64,000 bases of DNA, from the NCBI GenBank assembly GCA_003170275.1, contig PNAM01000088.1, forward strand, positions 25,652 to 89,651, given 5' to 3'. This DNA is from Myxococcales bacterium (GTDB taxonomy: Bacteria > Myxococcota_A > Polyangia > Palsa-1104). A model generated the notes under the pieces. The model was not told the origin of the DNA. It did not search any database and worked only from the letters and a program-made list of their open reading frames with translations. Position numbers and translations under genes: made by a program. Below are positions 46,676 to 54,773 of the stretch, one piece after another (position 1 is the first letter of the stretch; each line of letters begins with the position of its first letter).

Positions 46676-46836
46676 TCAAGGAAAGAGTGGGCACTTCCCG
46701 TCGACGGCGAGCTGGACGCAGACCCAAGCTGAGCCCGCGGTCCCGGCGTCGGTGGTCATGTGCGTGGGCTCCGAGCAGCAGATCGTGCCGGAGCTGCATG
46801 GCGGCATGCAGTTGCTCATGCCCGCACCGCCCGCAT
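46676..46836 (-). pseudogene. Decayed small Cys-rich lipoprotein
   Basis: From ATG at 46836 the frame reads MRAVRA then stops; another frame then carries SNCMPPCSSGTICCSEPTHM and ends CVQLAVDGKCPLFP. The upstream block resembles that of the gene starting at 54299, whose product also begins MRAV. It appears that the signal-peptide region was lost by a deletion plus a frame change. It is not functional as it stands. Confidence 0.45.
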
Positions 46837-46886
46837 CCCTTGATGGTACGCCTTCCGACGGACACTTCGCGTGAGCGGGGTCACCG
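46837..46886 (-). promoter_or_regulatory. Shared upstream block, copy 1
   Basis: Read on the minus strand this has GGTGACC, CTCACGCG, GTGTCCG and GCGTACCATC just before the ATG at 46836. A block with the same order of words is found upstream of 54299 and, in shorter form, upstream of 51500 and at 50618-50660. It may be a conserved promoter for a family of small genes. Confidence 0.45.
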
Positions 46887-46892
46887 CCCGCG

Positions 46893-47144
46893 CTACCCGA
46901 TCGTGCCGCGCGCCTTCGGAACGCAGGGCAAGTGCCACTTGCGGCGGTGTCCAGCATCGTAGAGGCAGGCGTCTCCGCCCGCGACGAACCCCTGGCAGTG
47001 CGGGCAAGCGGCGATCGCGTTAGGGGAGACGTTGGTGAGCGCGATCTGCGCGCAGTCGGTGTGCCAGATGCGCCCGTGCGAGTCGGTCATGTCGTGTTCG
47101 ACGGACTTGTAGCAGCCGGGGCACATGGAGGTGCAGCGTACCAC
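46893..47144 (-). CDS. Small LIM-like double zinc-knuckle protein, copy 1
   Basis: GTG at 47144 gives 83 residues: CPGC-x16-WHTDC and CPHC-x20-WHLPC, two tandem C-x2-C-x16/20-H-x2-C knuckles. This is the spacing of LIM-type treble-clef zinc fingers. Copy 2 at 50939-51190 is nearly identical; a 15-codon stub lies at 52191-52238. There is no signal peptide, so it should be cytoplasmic. No functional role is known. Confidence 0.65.
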   Translation of the reverse strand: MVRCTSMCPGCYKSVEHDMTDSHGRIWHTDCAQIALTNVSPNAIAACPHCQGFVAGGDACLYDAGHRRKWHLPCVPKARGTIG

Positions 47145-47502
47145 TTGGCCAGCGCGCGCCCACGGGCTGGGCGGCGTGCTTCGGCCGGATGACGACGGCG
47201 GCGTCGCTGCGACAAGATGACCAGTCGGCGCAGGGCTCTGGCGCGGCCTCGACAGTCATGAGTTCATCCCCGCTCGTCCGTGCCGGCATCCGATTCATCG
47301 ACGGCAGACAACAGGAGCGCAAGAAAGAAGCGATTACGAAGCAGCAGAATCAGCAGCGAAAGGTCGCCGCTTGATCAACAGCCGAGCCACGACTCTTGAC
47401 GATAATCGACGAATGTCTCGACTACGCCGAAAAAAGAGTTGAATAACTCTGTTCAACGGATCGTCCGGGGGGGAATCCTCTACTCCTCGAAAGGAGCCCA
47501 CC

Positions 47503-47766
47503 ATGAAAAGGCAAACATTGATGCTAATCGTTCCCTTTCTCATCGCCGGTTGCGGCCCGAGCCTCGCGCAACTTCGCATGCGCGCCGGCTTGGATCTGGA
47601 GTGCCCCGGCAATGGCCTCGCCGTCCAAGACGTCGACCCGGCCACCAAACTGGTGTCGGGCTGCGGGAGACGCGCGATCTACGTCGAGAACTTCAATGAC
47701 AGCCGACATCCCGGTTGGCTCTTGAACTCGGAGATCAGGCCCAGCCGCGAAGTGGCCGGCAAGTGA
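47503..47766 (+). CDS. Small lipoprotein of the CP...CG family
   Basis: AAGGAG sits before the ATG at 47503. The 87-residue product has a lipobox IAGC (Cys17) and a core LECPGNGLAVQDVDP, then VSGCGRRAIYVENFNDS. This repeats the CP ... hydrophobic strand ... CG-x3-Y pattern of the genes at 8000-8352 and 33088-33468. Two cysteines should form a disulfide. Function unknown. Confidence 0.7.
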   Translation: MKRQTLMLIVPFLIAGCGPSLAQLRMRAGLDLECPGNGLAVQDVDPATKLVSGCGRRAIYVENFNDSRHPGWLLNSEIRPSREVAGK

Positions 47767-47770
47767 TCGA

Positions 47771-48213
47771 TCATCGGCAGCTCGGGCAGGCGCGCTCCTC
47801 GGCCGGCACCGGGATGTAATTCTCGACGCGGCGGAGGCCGGGCGGCGGCGGACGTCGGACTGCCGGCTGCTTGGGCGGCTTGGCCGTCTCGGGTCGGCCG
47901 CCGTGCTCGTTCGCGGCTTCTTCTAGCTTGCGATTCGCCTCCGCCTGCAGCTCGGGAATCGTCTCTAGCTTCTGCAGTTGCTCGAGAAAAGGTTGAGCTG
48001 CGCGACCGACAGGTGCTCGCCCTGGTTCTTGCGCTCGCGCATCTTCGCCAGCACGAGCTCGAGCTCCTCGTTGCGCGTCACCAGCTTTCGGAAGAGCGTG
48101 ATGACTTCCTTGGCGTGCTCGCTCCCCGCGAGCAGCTCGCGCAGCACATCGAGCACGGTGCCCCTCAGCGCTTGCTTTCCGTCGGTGACTGCGGCGCTGG
48201 GCACGAACGCCAC
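47771..48213 (-). pseudogene. IS66 transposase (tnpC) N-terminal fragment
   Basis: The frame from 48213 reads NEELELVLAKMRERKNQGEH then LSVAQLNLF; the next sensible frame continues LEQLQKLETIPELQAEANRK and ends RVENYIPVPAEERACPSC, the N-terminal coiled coil and zinc-knuckle of IS66-type TnpC. One missing T in a TTTT run explains the shift. The rest, including the DDE catalytic domain, is gone. It belongs with the tnpA/tnpB genes at 49753-50510 but is separated from them by 1.5 kb of other DNA. Confidence 0.75.
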
Positions 48214-48249
48214 AATGATCCCGCTGATCCAAAAGTCAATGCCGCGTGA

Positions 48250-48591
48250 TCATGGCGCGAGAAATACATCGTTCTACTGCGCGCCAAGAACGCGGCGCTG
48301 GAGGCCGAAAACCAACGGCTGAGAGCGCAACCAGCGCCGCCGCGCGACCCGCCGTCCGACCCGCTGGTGCGCGCGCAGGATCGCTACGTCGAGGGCAAGT
48401 TCGACGACGCCAAGGGGCACGCGCGCGAGGCGATGGCCCAGGATCCGAACAAGGCCTGGCGCATCATCGGCGCCAGCGAGTGCAGCTTGAAAACTTCCGC
48501 CGCTGCGCTCGAGGCGGCGAACCACCTCGAGGCGAGTGGACGTCAGTTCCTGAAGTACGTCTGTAGCCGCAACAACGTGACCTTGCCGTAG
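48250..48591 (+). pseudogene. C-terminal fragment of a TPR-type kinase gene
   Basis: After a stop at 48247-48249 the frame reads WREKYIVLLRAKNAALEAEN, a coiled coil, then AQDRYVEGKFDDAKGHAREA (TPR-like) and KTSAAALEAANHLEASGRQF ending LKYVCSRNNVTLP. This order, linker-TPR-FLKxVCxRNxVxLP, is the end of myxobacterial Ser/Thr kinases with TPR tails. The kinase domain and membrane segment are absent. It stands directly at the edge of the tnpC fragment, so the element broke this gene. Confidence 0.6.
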
Positions 48592-48651
48592 GTGAGGATC
48601 CTTACGGAAGGGACGTGAAGAGGTGGCTACGATGCACACGGGGGTCTACCG

Positions 48652-49659
48652 ATGAGAGTGCTGCTGCTGGTGTCCGTGGTCGCGTCGGGCTGTAGCTCGA
48701 GTGGCAAGACCTCCTCGACGTTCACCGCGCCCGCGGTGACGCCGATCGTGCGCGACGCGACGCCCGCCGCGCTGAGGCCCGACGCGATGGCCCTCCGGGT
48801 TGCGCCCTGGCGTAACCTGCTGGCGCTCCTCTCGCCGATCGGGCGCGCGCACGCCGACGCGCCGCCGACGGTGGACAGCGCCATCCGCGGCATCTTCAAG
48901 GACATGTTCCCCAACGGCTCGGACAACGGCTCGGGGACCGGGGCCTCGGCGCAGGGAAAGATCAACTCGGCGCTGATAGAGCTCGACGGCCGCATGAGCA
49001 AAGTCGAAAAGATTATCACCGAAGGCGCCGGGGGCTGGCCCTGTGTGGATGCGGCCGCCACCTCCCACCGCATCGACCTCACGTCGTTCTCCACGGCGCT
49101 CGATCTCACGGTGAACGTGCAGTGCACCTTTCCCTTCAACCCCATGCCGCCGGGCGGCGGCGCCGGCATGTTGTTCGGAAAATCGGGTGATGCGTATTCG
49201 ATGTGGCTCAACGCCGGCGGCGCGGATGGCACCGGGGGCTTCGTCGCCAACGTCCTGCACTCGGGTCAGCCCGACAAGTCGGTGGACTTTCTCTCCCTCG
49301 ATTTCGAGGCCAACGTCTTGAGTCCGGGCGCCTACCGGATCAAAGCGCAGCCGTCGACCAACTCGTTCGAACTCGTCTGCGCGGGCGACTGCAGCGGCTT
49401 CCTCGACTGCGGGTTCCAGCTGATCTCCGACGGCAATTTCATCTGGGCCACTGGCAGCTTCGTTCCCATGGGCGTCGACTGCTCGACCGCCACACCCTTC
49501 GCCAACTGCTACAGCGCCAGCGACCTCTCGCTGCAGACGACCGGCTGCGAAACGCTGAAGACCTCATTCACCATGCCGCTCGTGACCAGCGCCTCCCTGG
49601 CGAACTCCGCCAGCGCGTTCAATGCGGCCCTGGCCCTTTCGGCCGCCACTTCTCCGTAG
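48652..49659 (+). CDS. Hypothetical lipoprotein
   Basis: A 335-residue protein with lipobox VVASGC (Cys14) and a Ser/Thr spacer. The mature part has a helical segment (DSAIRGIFKDMFPNGSDNGS), a coiled segment, then a beta-rich domain with cysteines in GWPCVDAAATSHR, FELVCAGDCSGFLDCGFQLI and SCYSASDLSL-like loops, probably disulfide-bonded. No family was identified. It sits between the two IS66 parts. Confidence 0.7.
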   Translation: MRVLLLVSVVASGCSSSGKTSSTFTAPAVTPIVRDATPAALRPDAMALRVAPWRNLLALLSPIGRAHADAPPTVDSAIRGIFKDMFPNGSDNGSGTGASAQGKINSALIELDGRMSKVEKIITEGAGGWPCVDAAATSHRIDLTSFSTALDLTVNVQCTFPFNPMPPGGGAGMLFGKSGDAYSMWLNAGGADGTGGFVANVLHSGQPDKSVDFLSLDFEANVLSPGAYRIKAQPSTNSFELVCAGDCSGFLDCGFQLISDGNFIWATGSFVPMGVDCSTATPFANCYSASDLSLQTTGCETLKTSFTMPLVTSASLANSASAFNAALALSAATSP

Positions 49660-49752
49660 TACGCAGCAGTGCTAGGCCTTGGCGAGGCCCCTGAGCACGC
49701 CGACTACATAGTGCTTTGCCATCTCCTTGCGCCAGCCCATGTTTTTCAATGT

Positions 49753-50115
49753 TCACGCGCGCAGAGGCGGACTCCATCGCGCGGACGAGCGGGCGCGCCC
49801 AACCTCCAGTCCCTCGAGCAGCATCGACAGCTCGTGCACGTCGATCTCGACGCTGGCGACGCCATCGACCACGCGCTCGGGAAAGTTGAAACGCCCGCAC
49901 TCGAGTCGCTTATGCAAAATCGTGAATCCGCCGCGCGTCCATATCAGAATTTTCATTTGCGTGCGCGTCTTGTTCAGAAATAAGAAGAGATGACCCGTCA
50001 GTGGATCGCTCGACAGCACCGCGCGCACCTCGTTCGACAGCCCCTCGAACGATCTCCGCAGGCTCACAGGCTGCGTCGCCACGTAGATGCGTGCCGCCTC
50101 GGGCAACAAGATCAC
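49753..50115 (-). mobile_element. tnpB: IS66-family accessory gene tnpB
   Basis: A 120-residue protein with the IS66 TnpB hallmark: PEAARIYVATQPVSLRRSFE, then VRAVLSSDPLTGHLFLFLNK, and a WTRGGFTILHKRLECGRF block. The C-terminus is slightly unusual (RSSARWSPPLRA). It overlaps tnpA by 4 bp on the minus strand. TnpB is required for transposition in this family. The full-length tnpC is missing, so the copy is not autonomous. Confidence 0.88.
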
Positions 50116-50510
50116 GACTCGCCCCCGAGACCCAGCAGCTCAGCCACCCAACTCCGCGACGCCGCATTCAGCTCCCGAATCTCGACCCGGACGTTGCCGG
50201 CCGCCACTACCACCGCGCAGTCGTTCCCACCGCGCACGATCTCCGTCATCGCTGCCGGGCGAATCGTCACCGGCACCAAGGTCGACACCGGCGCCGCGGC
50301 CCGACCGCCTTCCGCTCGTCGATGCCGTTGCAGTCGGCCTCGCCAGCGAATCAACCGGTTCGGGTCGATGCCATGGCCTCGCGCAAACTTCGCCAGCGCG
50401 CCGCCGGTTGCCGTCCACCGCTCCAACGCCCACTTCGCCTCGCTCGCCGTCCACCGTCGCCGTTCAAGCAGCCGCGTCCAGCCCTCTGCGTCCGTCTCGT
50501 GCTCTTTCAT
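50112..50510 (-). mobile_element. tnpA: IS66-family accessory gene tnpA
   Basis: A 132-residue protein with an N-terminal helix-turn-helix (RWTASEAKWALERWTATGGA and HGIDPNRLIRWRGRLQRHRR) and a C-terminal strand block (TIRPAAMTEIVRGGNDCAVV, VRVEIRELNA) typical of IS66 TnpA. Its stop overlaps tnpB start. The terminal inverted repeats of the element were not located. Confidence 0.85.
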
Positions 50511-50614
50511 TCAATTCTCCGTTGCGCGCACCGTCGGCGCACCACGGAGTCTTCACGAATTTGCGTGCCAGGTCAGCGTACGGGCCGGCGGATAGGTACG
50601 GTGAAACCGACGGC

Positions 50615-50660
50615 CATGCAGGGATGGTACGCCGAACCTGTGACACCTTCATCGCCTGCG
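50615..50660 (-). repeat. Stub of the small-gene 5' region
   Basis: On the minus strand it reads GTCACAGG, CGGCGTACCATCC and GCATGGCCGTCGGTTTCAC, nearly the same as the start of the gene at 51312-51500 including its first codons MAVGFT. After that it diverges. It is the 5' end of a duplicated gene whose remainder is missing. Confidence 0.55.
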
Positions 50661-50938
50661 AGGTAGTTGCAGAGAGAAACGCAACTCCGAGACCGGCACC
50701 TTCGCTGAAGGGGGGCAACAGCGACGAGCGACGGCCTCGGAGTCGCAATTGGAAGGTGTAGCACATGAGCCTCGGCCGGGACCATTTCACCGACCGTGCC
50801 AGCCCCGGCTCGCGGCACTCGATTCCACCAACGAGAAGCTGGGGACAGTCACTGGCCCCAGCTTCCATTGCTGACGACGGCGCACCGCACGACGCCAAAG
50901 CCAATACAGAACCCTGCGGATGACTGATGCGGCTCGTT

Positions 50939-51190
50939 CTAGGTGATGGCTGCGAGCGCCTTCGGCACGCAGGCCAGGTGCCACTTGCGGCGGTGTCCAG
51001 CATCGTAGAGGCAGGCGTCTCCGCCCGCGACGAACCCCTGGCAGTGCGGGCAAGCGGCGATCGCGTTGGGGGAGACGTTGGTGAGCGCGACCTGCGCGCA
51101 GTCGGTGTGCCACATGCGCCCGCGCGAGTCGGTCATGTCGTGTTCGACGGACTTGTAGCAGCCGGGGCACATGGCGGTGCAGCGTACCAC
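50939..51190 (-). CDS. Small LIM-like double zinc-knuckle protein, copy 2
   Basis: Same 83-residue frame as copy 1 at 46893-47144, at a constant offset of 4046 bp with no gaps. About seven base differences were counted by eye over the central 224 bp. All zinc-ligand candidates (CPGC, WHTDC, CPHC, WHLAC) are kept, which suggests that both copies are under selection or that duplication is recent. A GTG at 51190 is the start; ATG in AMCPGC is possible. Confidence 0.65.
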   Translation of the reverse strand: MVRCTAMCPGCYKSVEHDMTDSRGRMWHTDCAQVALTNVSPNAIAACPHCQGFVAGGDACLYDAGHRRKWHLACVPKALAAIT

Positions 51191-51311
51191 TGGCCTGCAA
51201 GTGCGACGGGCTGGGGACGACGCCGCGATCGATCTCCGAGAGGGCGTGCGGCGCGAGCCGGAGAACAGGATCGTCAAGGTTTGCTGCGAGGTGAAGACCG
51301 CCCCTTCCCGT

Positions 51312-51500
51312 TCACAGGCGCTCCGCCTTGCCGTACTCGGGCCACGGTCGCGCGACGCCGACTTCGCGCGCGACGTCATCGGCCCAGACCGAGCCACGGC
51401 ACCCGGCCGTGCCGATCAACACCCCCGAGCGCGCGCCGCAGGTGTCGCACCACTCGGCGGTGCCGTCGCAGCATGTGGAGCTGGTGAAGCCGACGGCCAT
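51312..51500 (-). CDS. Small Cys-rich protein
   Basis: ATG at 51500 gives 62 residues: MAVGFTSSTCCDGTAEWCDT, CGARSGVLIGTAGCRG, then SVWADDVAREVGVARPWPEY. Five cysteines and the acidic/aromatic C-terminal helix suggest a small metal- or disulfide-stabilised domain. No signal peptide. It is 120 bp upstream of LIM-like copy 2 on the same strand, so they may be co-transcribed. It shares its upstream block with the stub at 50615-50660. Confidence 0.5.
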   Translation of the reverse strand: MAVGFTSSTCCDGTAEWCDTCGARSGVLIGTAGCRGSVWADDVAREVGVARPWPEYGKAERL

Positions 51501-51530
51501 GCGGGGATGGTACGCCGATGGTGTGACTAT
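51501..51530 (-). promoter_or_regulatory. Shared upstream block, copy 2
   Basis: Minus strand: GTCACACCATCGGCGTACC then ATCCCCGC and the ATG. It matches the 50615-50660 stub almost base for base and shares GCGTACCATC with the blocks at 46837 and 54300. A close promoter-like position with little leader is suggested. Confidence 0.4.
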
Positions 51531-51607
51531 CGATCGAGATCGCGCGGTGCGCGGGGCTGCGTCCTCGGCCTGGTCGGGCAGCGCATGCACCGAGGTGATC
51601 GGTGGCG

Positions 51608-52063
51608 TTAGAAGGCGACGGTCATCGTCGACGACGCGCCCGGCTGACCTGCCGCCGAGGCGGAGAAGCCGATGCTCCCCCGTGAGCGCGGCCGGTCACG
51701 CATCCGGTGGTTGCCGTTGCCCCACAACCCGAGGCCCGCGCCGAGCATCACGTTGCCCGCAATCACGGTGAGGGCGGCGCTGATGGCCAACCCGGAATCG
51801 ATCGGGCGAGCGTTGGGACCTTCGGTGTTGATGGTGGACAAGACGGCGAACCCGAGCAACACCTGGCTTGCGAAGGTCACAAGGGTGCCGGCGACGGTGA
51901 GCCCGATGCCCGTGTTGCGAGTCTGGCGTCCGCTGTCGACCTGCGCCGGATCCAGAATGGGAACCAAGACGAGAGTGGACCGATCGTCGGCGTGGGCGCC
52001 GCGCCCGGCGAGGAGCAGGGCACCGAGGGTGAACAAGGCGACGATTCGGTTGAAAGAGGTCAT
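51608..52063 (-). CDS. Hypothetical exported membrane protein
   Basis: ATG at 52063 opens a signal peptide (MTSFNRIVALFTLGALLLAG ending AHA) and 151 residues in total. Two hydrophobic helices follow (GIGLTVAGTLVTFASQVLLG and ISAALTVIAGNVMLGAGLGL) and then a short basic-to-polar C-terminus. It looks like a small membrane protein of unknown function; no family was recognised. Confidence 0.65.
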   Translation of the reverse strand: MTSFNRIVALFTLGALLLAGRGAHADDRSTLVLVPILDPAQVDSGRQTRNTGIGLTVAGTLVTFASQVLLGFAVLSTINTEGPNARPIDSGLAISAALTVIAGNVMLGAGLGLWGNGNHRMRDRPRSRGSIGFSASAAGQPGASSTMTVAF

Positions 52064-52190
52064 GCCTGGGCGTGTTGCAGCCCGTGTGCCGGCCGATCGC
52101 CCCATGCAACACGCTGAAATCAGCCGGGGCAGTGCGAGCTTTCACCGCCGGAGTGTCAGAATTGGACGGTTCTCGACGCGGCGGCTGGCG

Positions 52191-52238
52191 CTAACCGATC
52201 TTGCCGAGCGCCTTGGGCACGCACTCGGGGTGATACTT
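52191..52238 (-). pseudogene. C-terminal stub of the LIM-like protein family
   Basis: KYHPECVPKALGKIG then a stop on the minus strand matches the end of the LIM-like proteins (KWHLxCVPKA). Only 15 codons remain. It is a third, almost deleted, copy of the family, with the same orientation as the other two. Confidence 0.5.
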
Positions 52239-52278
52239 CCTAGTAGACGACTCCCCCATGTATCGAAAGACTAGAGTC

Positions 52279-53748
52279 TCACGGTAGCAGCAGATAGCCC
52301 CGGATGTGGAGGAACGGACTGCCCTCCTTGGCGTTGGTCGTCGACGGGCCAAACGTCAGCGTGTGCTCGGCCGAGCCAGGCCACTGCCACGCGAACAGCA
52401 CCGCGTCGTCGAACGAGCGCCCGGCGCTCGACTTGTCTTGCCAGATTCCCGTGCCGTCGATCGTCGGTACGCCGTCGATGGCCAGGCTGGCGTGCCCCGA
52501 CTCGCAGCAGTGCTCGCCGAGCGTACCGAGGAGCGCAACGCCCGACCCGATGAACGTCAGGCTCGACGGCAGCGCGGTGATCTCGGCCGGGACCGACTGC
52601 GCGGCGGCCCAGTCGCTGCCCGCCGCGACTGCGTGCGTCGGATCGAGCGCTGCCGCCGCGACTGCCAGCGCCATCCCGCCGTTCGACTGCCAAGCGGTGA
52701 TTGGCGCCGTCTGGCGCGGGCCGTCGAAGAAGCGCCCGTACAACCCGTCGGGCACCCGCGAGTTGCGCATGGCCGCATCGGCATTGCGGACGATCCACGC
52801 GCGCGCGAAGTCGAACCCGTCGGTGGCGAGCAGATAGAACGCTTCCACCAACGGCTCCGCGACGTCGTTTTCTGCCAGAAGATTGGCGAACACGCCGCGC
52901 CCATCCGCGAGGAGGGTGTCGACCGCGTTGGCCGTTTCCACCGCCTGGGCGAGATAGCTCGGGTCGCCGGTCGCCTGCGCCAGCGCCCAGCCGCTCCAGA
53001 TCATGTTGCCGTTGACCGAAGCGAAGAAGCGCCCGGGAAGCTGCGTGCAGGCGTGGCCGTCGTCGTAGACATACACGGTGTAGAGTGGATGCTGCGGGTC
53101 GAGAAAGTAGCCACGCACCGCCTGGTAGGTCGCGATCGCGTCGTCGAGGTAGCCGGCCTCTCCAGTCTGCTTCCACAGGAGCAGCGCCGCCTTGATGGCG
53201 TTGGAATCGGTCTCCAGCGTCTTCAGCCCTCCGCCTCCGCCGTTCGGGTGCTGAAACCGGATGGTCGGGCAGGCTCCGCCTCCGTAGGCGTCGGAGCTGC
53301 GCACCTGGCGGTAGGCGCGCTTGGCGAGCTCGAGTGCGTGCGGGTCTCCGCTGACTTCAAATTCTCGCTCGTCGGCTATCGCGTCCCACTCCGGCGTGTC
53401 GCTCCAGTCCGAGCAGAGGCTTCCGTCGCAGGAGCCGTAGGAGGTTGCCGTCGAGGTGAGCGCGCCAAACAGCGGCGCCAGAGTCCCGTCGCGCGTGGTC
53501 ACCCAGCGCAGGTAGAGCACGAAGGTGAGCGCGTCATCGCCCCAGTCGAGATTTCCCCGGTCGCATCCTCCGTCGCAAGCATGCCACTGGCCTCCGCCCG
53601 CCCACAGATCCTGCATGAGCGCGGTGACCACCTGGTCCCCGTAGCCCGCAAAGGTCGAGGCTGGCGGAAGCGGGGCGTGGATCATGGGCGCGTCCTGGCA
53701 CCCAGGCAATCCGAGCAACGCGAAGGCGCTGAGCACGAGCGCGCGCAT
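52279..53748 (-). CDS. GH76-like glycoside hydrolase lipoprotein
   Basis: The 489-residue product has a lipobox LPGC. An (alpha/alpha)6-barrel layout of GH76 (alpha-1,6-mannanase) type is suggested by repeating helical segments such as SNAIKAALLLWKQTGEAGYL, GNMIWSGWALAQATGDPSYL and LLATDGFDFARAWIVRNADA. The GH76 acidic pair (DD) is usually on one helix; a candidate is NLDWGDDALTFVLYLRW near the N-terminus. Enzyme class is probable, residue assignment tentative. Its start overlaps the preceding stop (TGATG), so it is coupled to the two upstream small lipoprotein genes. Confidence 0.72.
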   Translation of the reverse strand: MRALVLSAFALLGLPGCQDAPMIHAPLPPASTFAGYGDQVVTALMQDLWAGGGQWHACDGGCDRGNLDWGDDALTFVLYLRWVTTRDGTLAPLFGALTSTATSYGSCDGSLCSDWSDTPEWDAIADEREFEVSGDPHALELAKRAYRQVRSSDAYGGGACPTIRFQHPNGGGGGLKTLETDSNAIKAALLLWKQTGEAGYLDDAIATYQAVRGYFLDPQHPLYTVYVYDDGHACTQLPGRFFASVNGNMIWSGWALAQATGDPSYLAQAVETANAVDTLLADGRGVFANLLAENDVAEPLVEAFYLLATDGFDFARAWIVRNADAAMRNSRVPDGLYGRFFDGPRQTAPITAWQSNGGMALAVAAAALDPTHAVAAGSDWAAAQSVPAEITALPSSLTFIGSGVALLGTLGEHCCESGHASLAIDGVPTIDGTGIWQDKSSAGRSFDDAVLFAWQWPGSAEHTLTFGPSTTNAKEGSPFLHIRGYLLLP

Positions 53749-53945
53749 CACTCCACATACCGAATGCCAGAAATACCCGGCTTCATCTCCGCATCGCTTT
53801 CGGTTCGATAGATCAGCCCCACCGAGCCGGTAACGATAAATGCCAATCCGTCGATCGCGAGCAGCATGATTCCGAGCCCGGTATCGGTGTCTCGCTCTGA
53901 GCAGCCGGTCAATTGCGCCAGCCCGAATAGGATGACGGCGCGCAT
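53748..53945 (-). CDS. Small membrane lipoprotein
   Basis: A 65-residue protein with lipobox LTGC and a second hydrophobic helix (GIMLLAIDGLAFIVTGSVGL) that could anchor it to the inner membrane. Its ATG follows the upstream stop directly (TAGATG), and its own stop overlaps the next start (TGATG). The operon is 54299, 53945, 53748. No family known. Confidence 0.65.
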   Translation of the reverse strand: MRAVILFGLAQLTGCSERDTDTGLGIMLLAIDGLAFIVTGSVGLIYRTESDAEMKPGISGIRYVE

Positions 53946-54299
53946 CTAGTCGTGCATCCCGCCGTCGTCGATGAAAGGGGCGAGGTCGGGCGGCACAGCG
54001 AGGTAGGGCGCTCCGCACCCGCAGACCCAGTCGTCATCTTCATGCGCACAGAGCGCAACGCCGGGTCCCCCGTCGCAGGGCGAGCATTGCGGTGGCTGAG
54101 TGACAGAACAGGCTTCGGCGCGAACGCAGATCGATGTCGAATTTGTCTCGACAGTTCCGGGGCAGCAAGGCATTGGCGGGCAGATGAACTCGATCCCGGT
54201 CTGCATGCCTTCTGCAATGCAAGCCGGGGAATCACGCGCGCACCAGTCGCAGGCTTGGCAACCAAGCGCGAGGATCAACGTCAACACGACCGCCCGCAT
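53946..54299 (-). CDS. Small Cys-rich lipoprotein
   Basis: A 117-residue protein: signal with lipobox LALGC, then 14 further cysteines in a compact domain (CDWCARDSPACIAE, CPPMPCCPGTVETN, CSPCDGGPGVALC, WVCGCGAPYL). It ends with a short acidic stretch. It starts the operon with the GH76-like enzyme. Its upstream block resembles that of the decayed gene at 46676-46836, which also encodes a product beginning MRAV. Confidence 0.75.
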   Translation of the reverse strand: MRAVVLTLILALGCQACDWCARDSPACIAEGMQTGIEFICPPMPCCPGTVETNSTSICVRAEACSVTQPPQCSPCDGGPGVALCAHEDDDWVCGCGAPYLAVPPDLAPFIDDGGMHD

Positions 54300-54349
54300 C
54301 CTCTGATTGTACGCTTCCCGTCGGACACGGCCGCGTGAGCATGGTCACC
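54300..54349 (-). promoter_or_regulatory. Shared upstream block, copy 3
   Basis: Minus strand: GGTGACCATGCTCACGCG, GTGTCCGAC, GCGTACAATCAGAGG, then ATG at 54299. Nearly the same word order is found before 46836. GTACAAT resembles a -10 element lying a few bases from the start codon, so the transcript may have little or no leader. No start site is proven. Confidence 0.45.
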
Positions 54350-54453
54350 CGCCGACGCGACGCCCGCTCAATGGCGATGGCACGAGGCCGACAGGAAGCC
54401 GCCAAGCCAACAGGGGGGTGAGGGCTGGCGGTCATTCCTGCCGTCTCGTGATC

Positions 54454-54725
54454 ATGAACGCTGCAGTGGACCGAATATTCCAGAAGCTCCCCTCGTCTCG
54501 CGCAAGGTCCTACCGCTTCACGCGAAACCCGATGTACCTCGGGATGGCGACCACTCTGCTGGGCGTCGCGGTGGCCATGGGCTCGCTCACGCCGTTCATC
54601 GCGCCCGTCGCCTTCGTCCTCATCATCACGTTTCGCTTCATCCGCCTGGAGGAAGCACACATGGTGCGGTCGAGCCGCCGATGGAGTGCGAGCCGGCGGC
54701 GGCGCGCGCGCTCCTCACGATTTAG
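54454..54725 (+). pseudogene. Truncated methyltransferase of the ICMT/PEMT membrane family
   Basis: The frame from ATG 54454 reads RSYRFTRNPMYLGMATTLLG, then LTPFIAPVAFVLIITFRFIR and LEEAHM, the C-terminal half signature of isoprenylcysteine carboxyl methyltransferase-like membrane proteins (RNPMYLG..., ExxL/HM). The N-terminal helices are missing and the sequence after EAHMVR is in the wrong frame. It is decayed. Confidence 0.55.
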
Positions 54726-54773
54726 GCTGCTGCATCCAAGAGGGGCACGAGTGAGCATGGGAGATCTTTTCGC

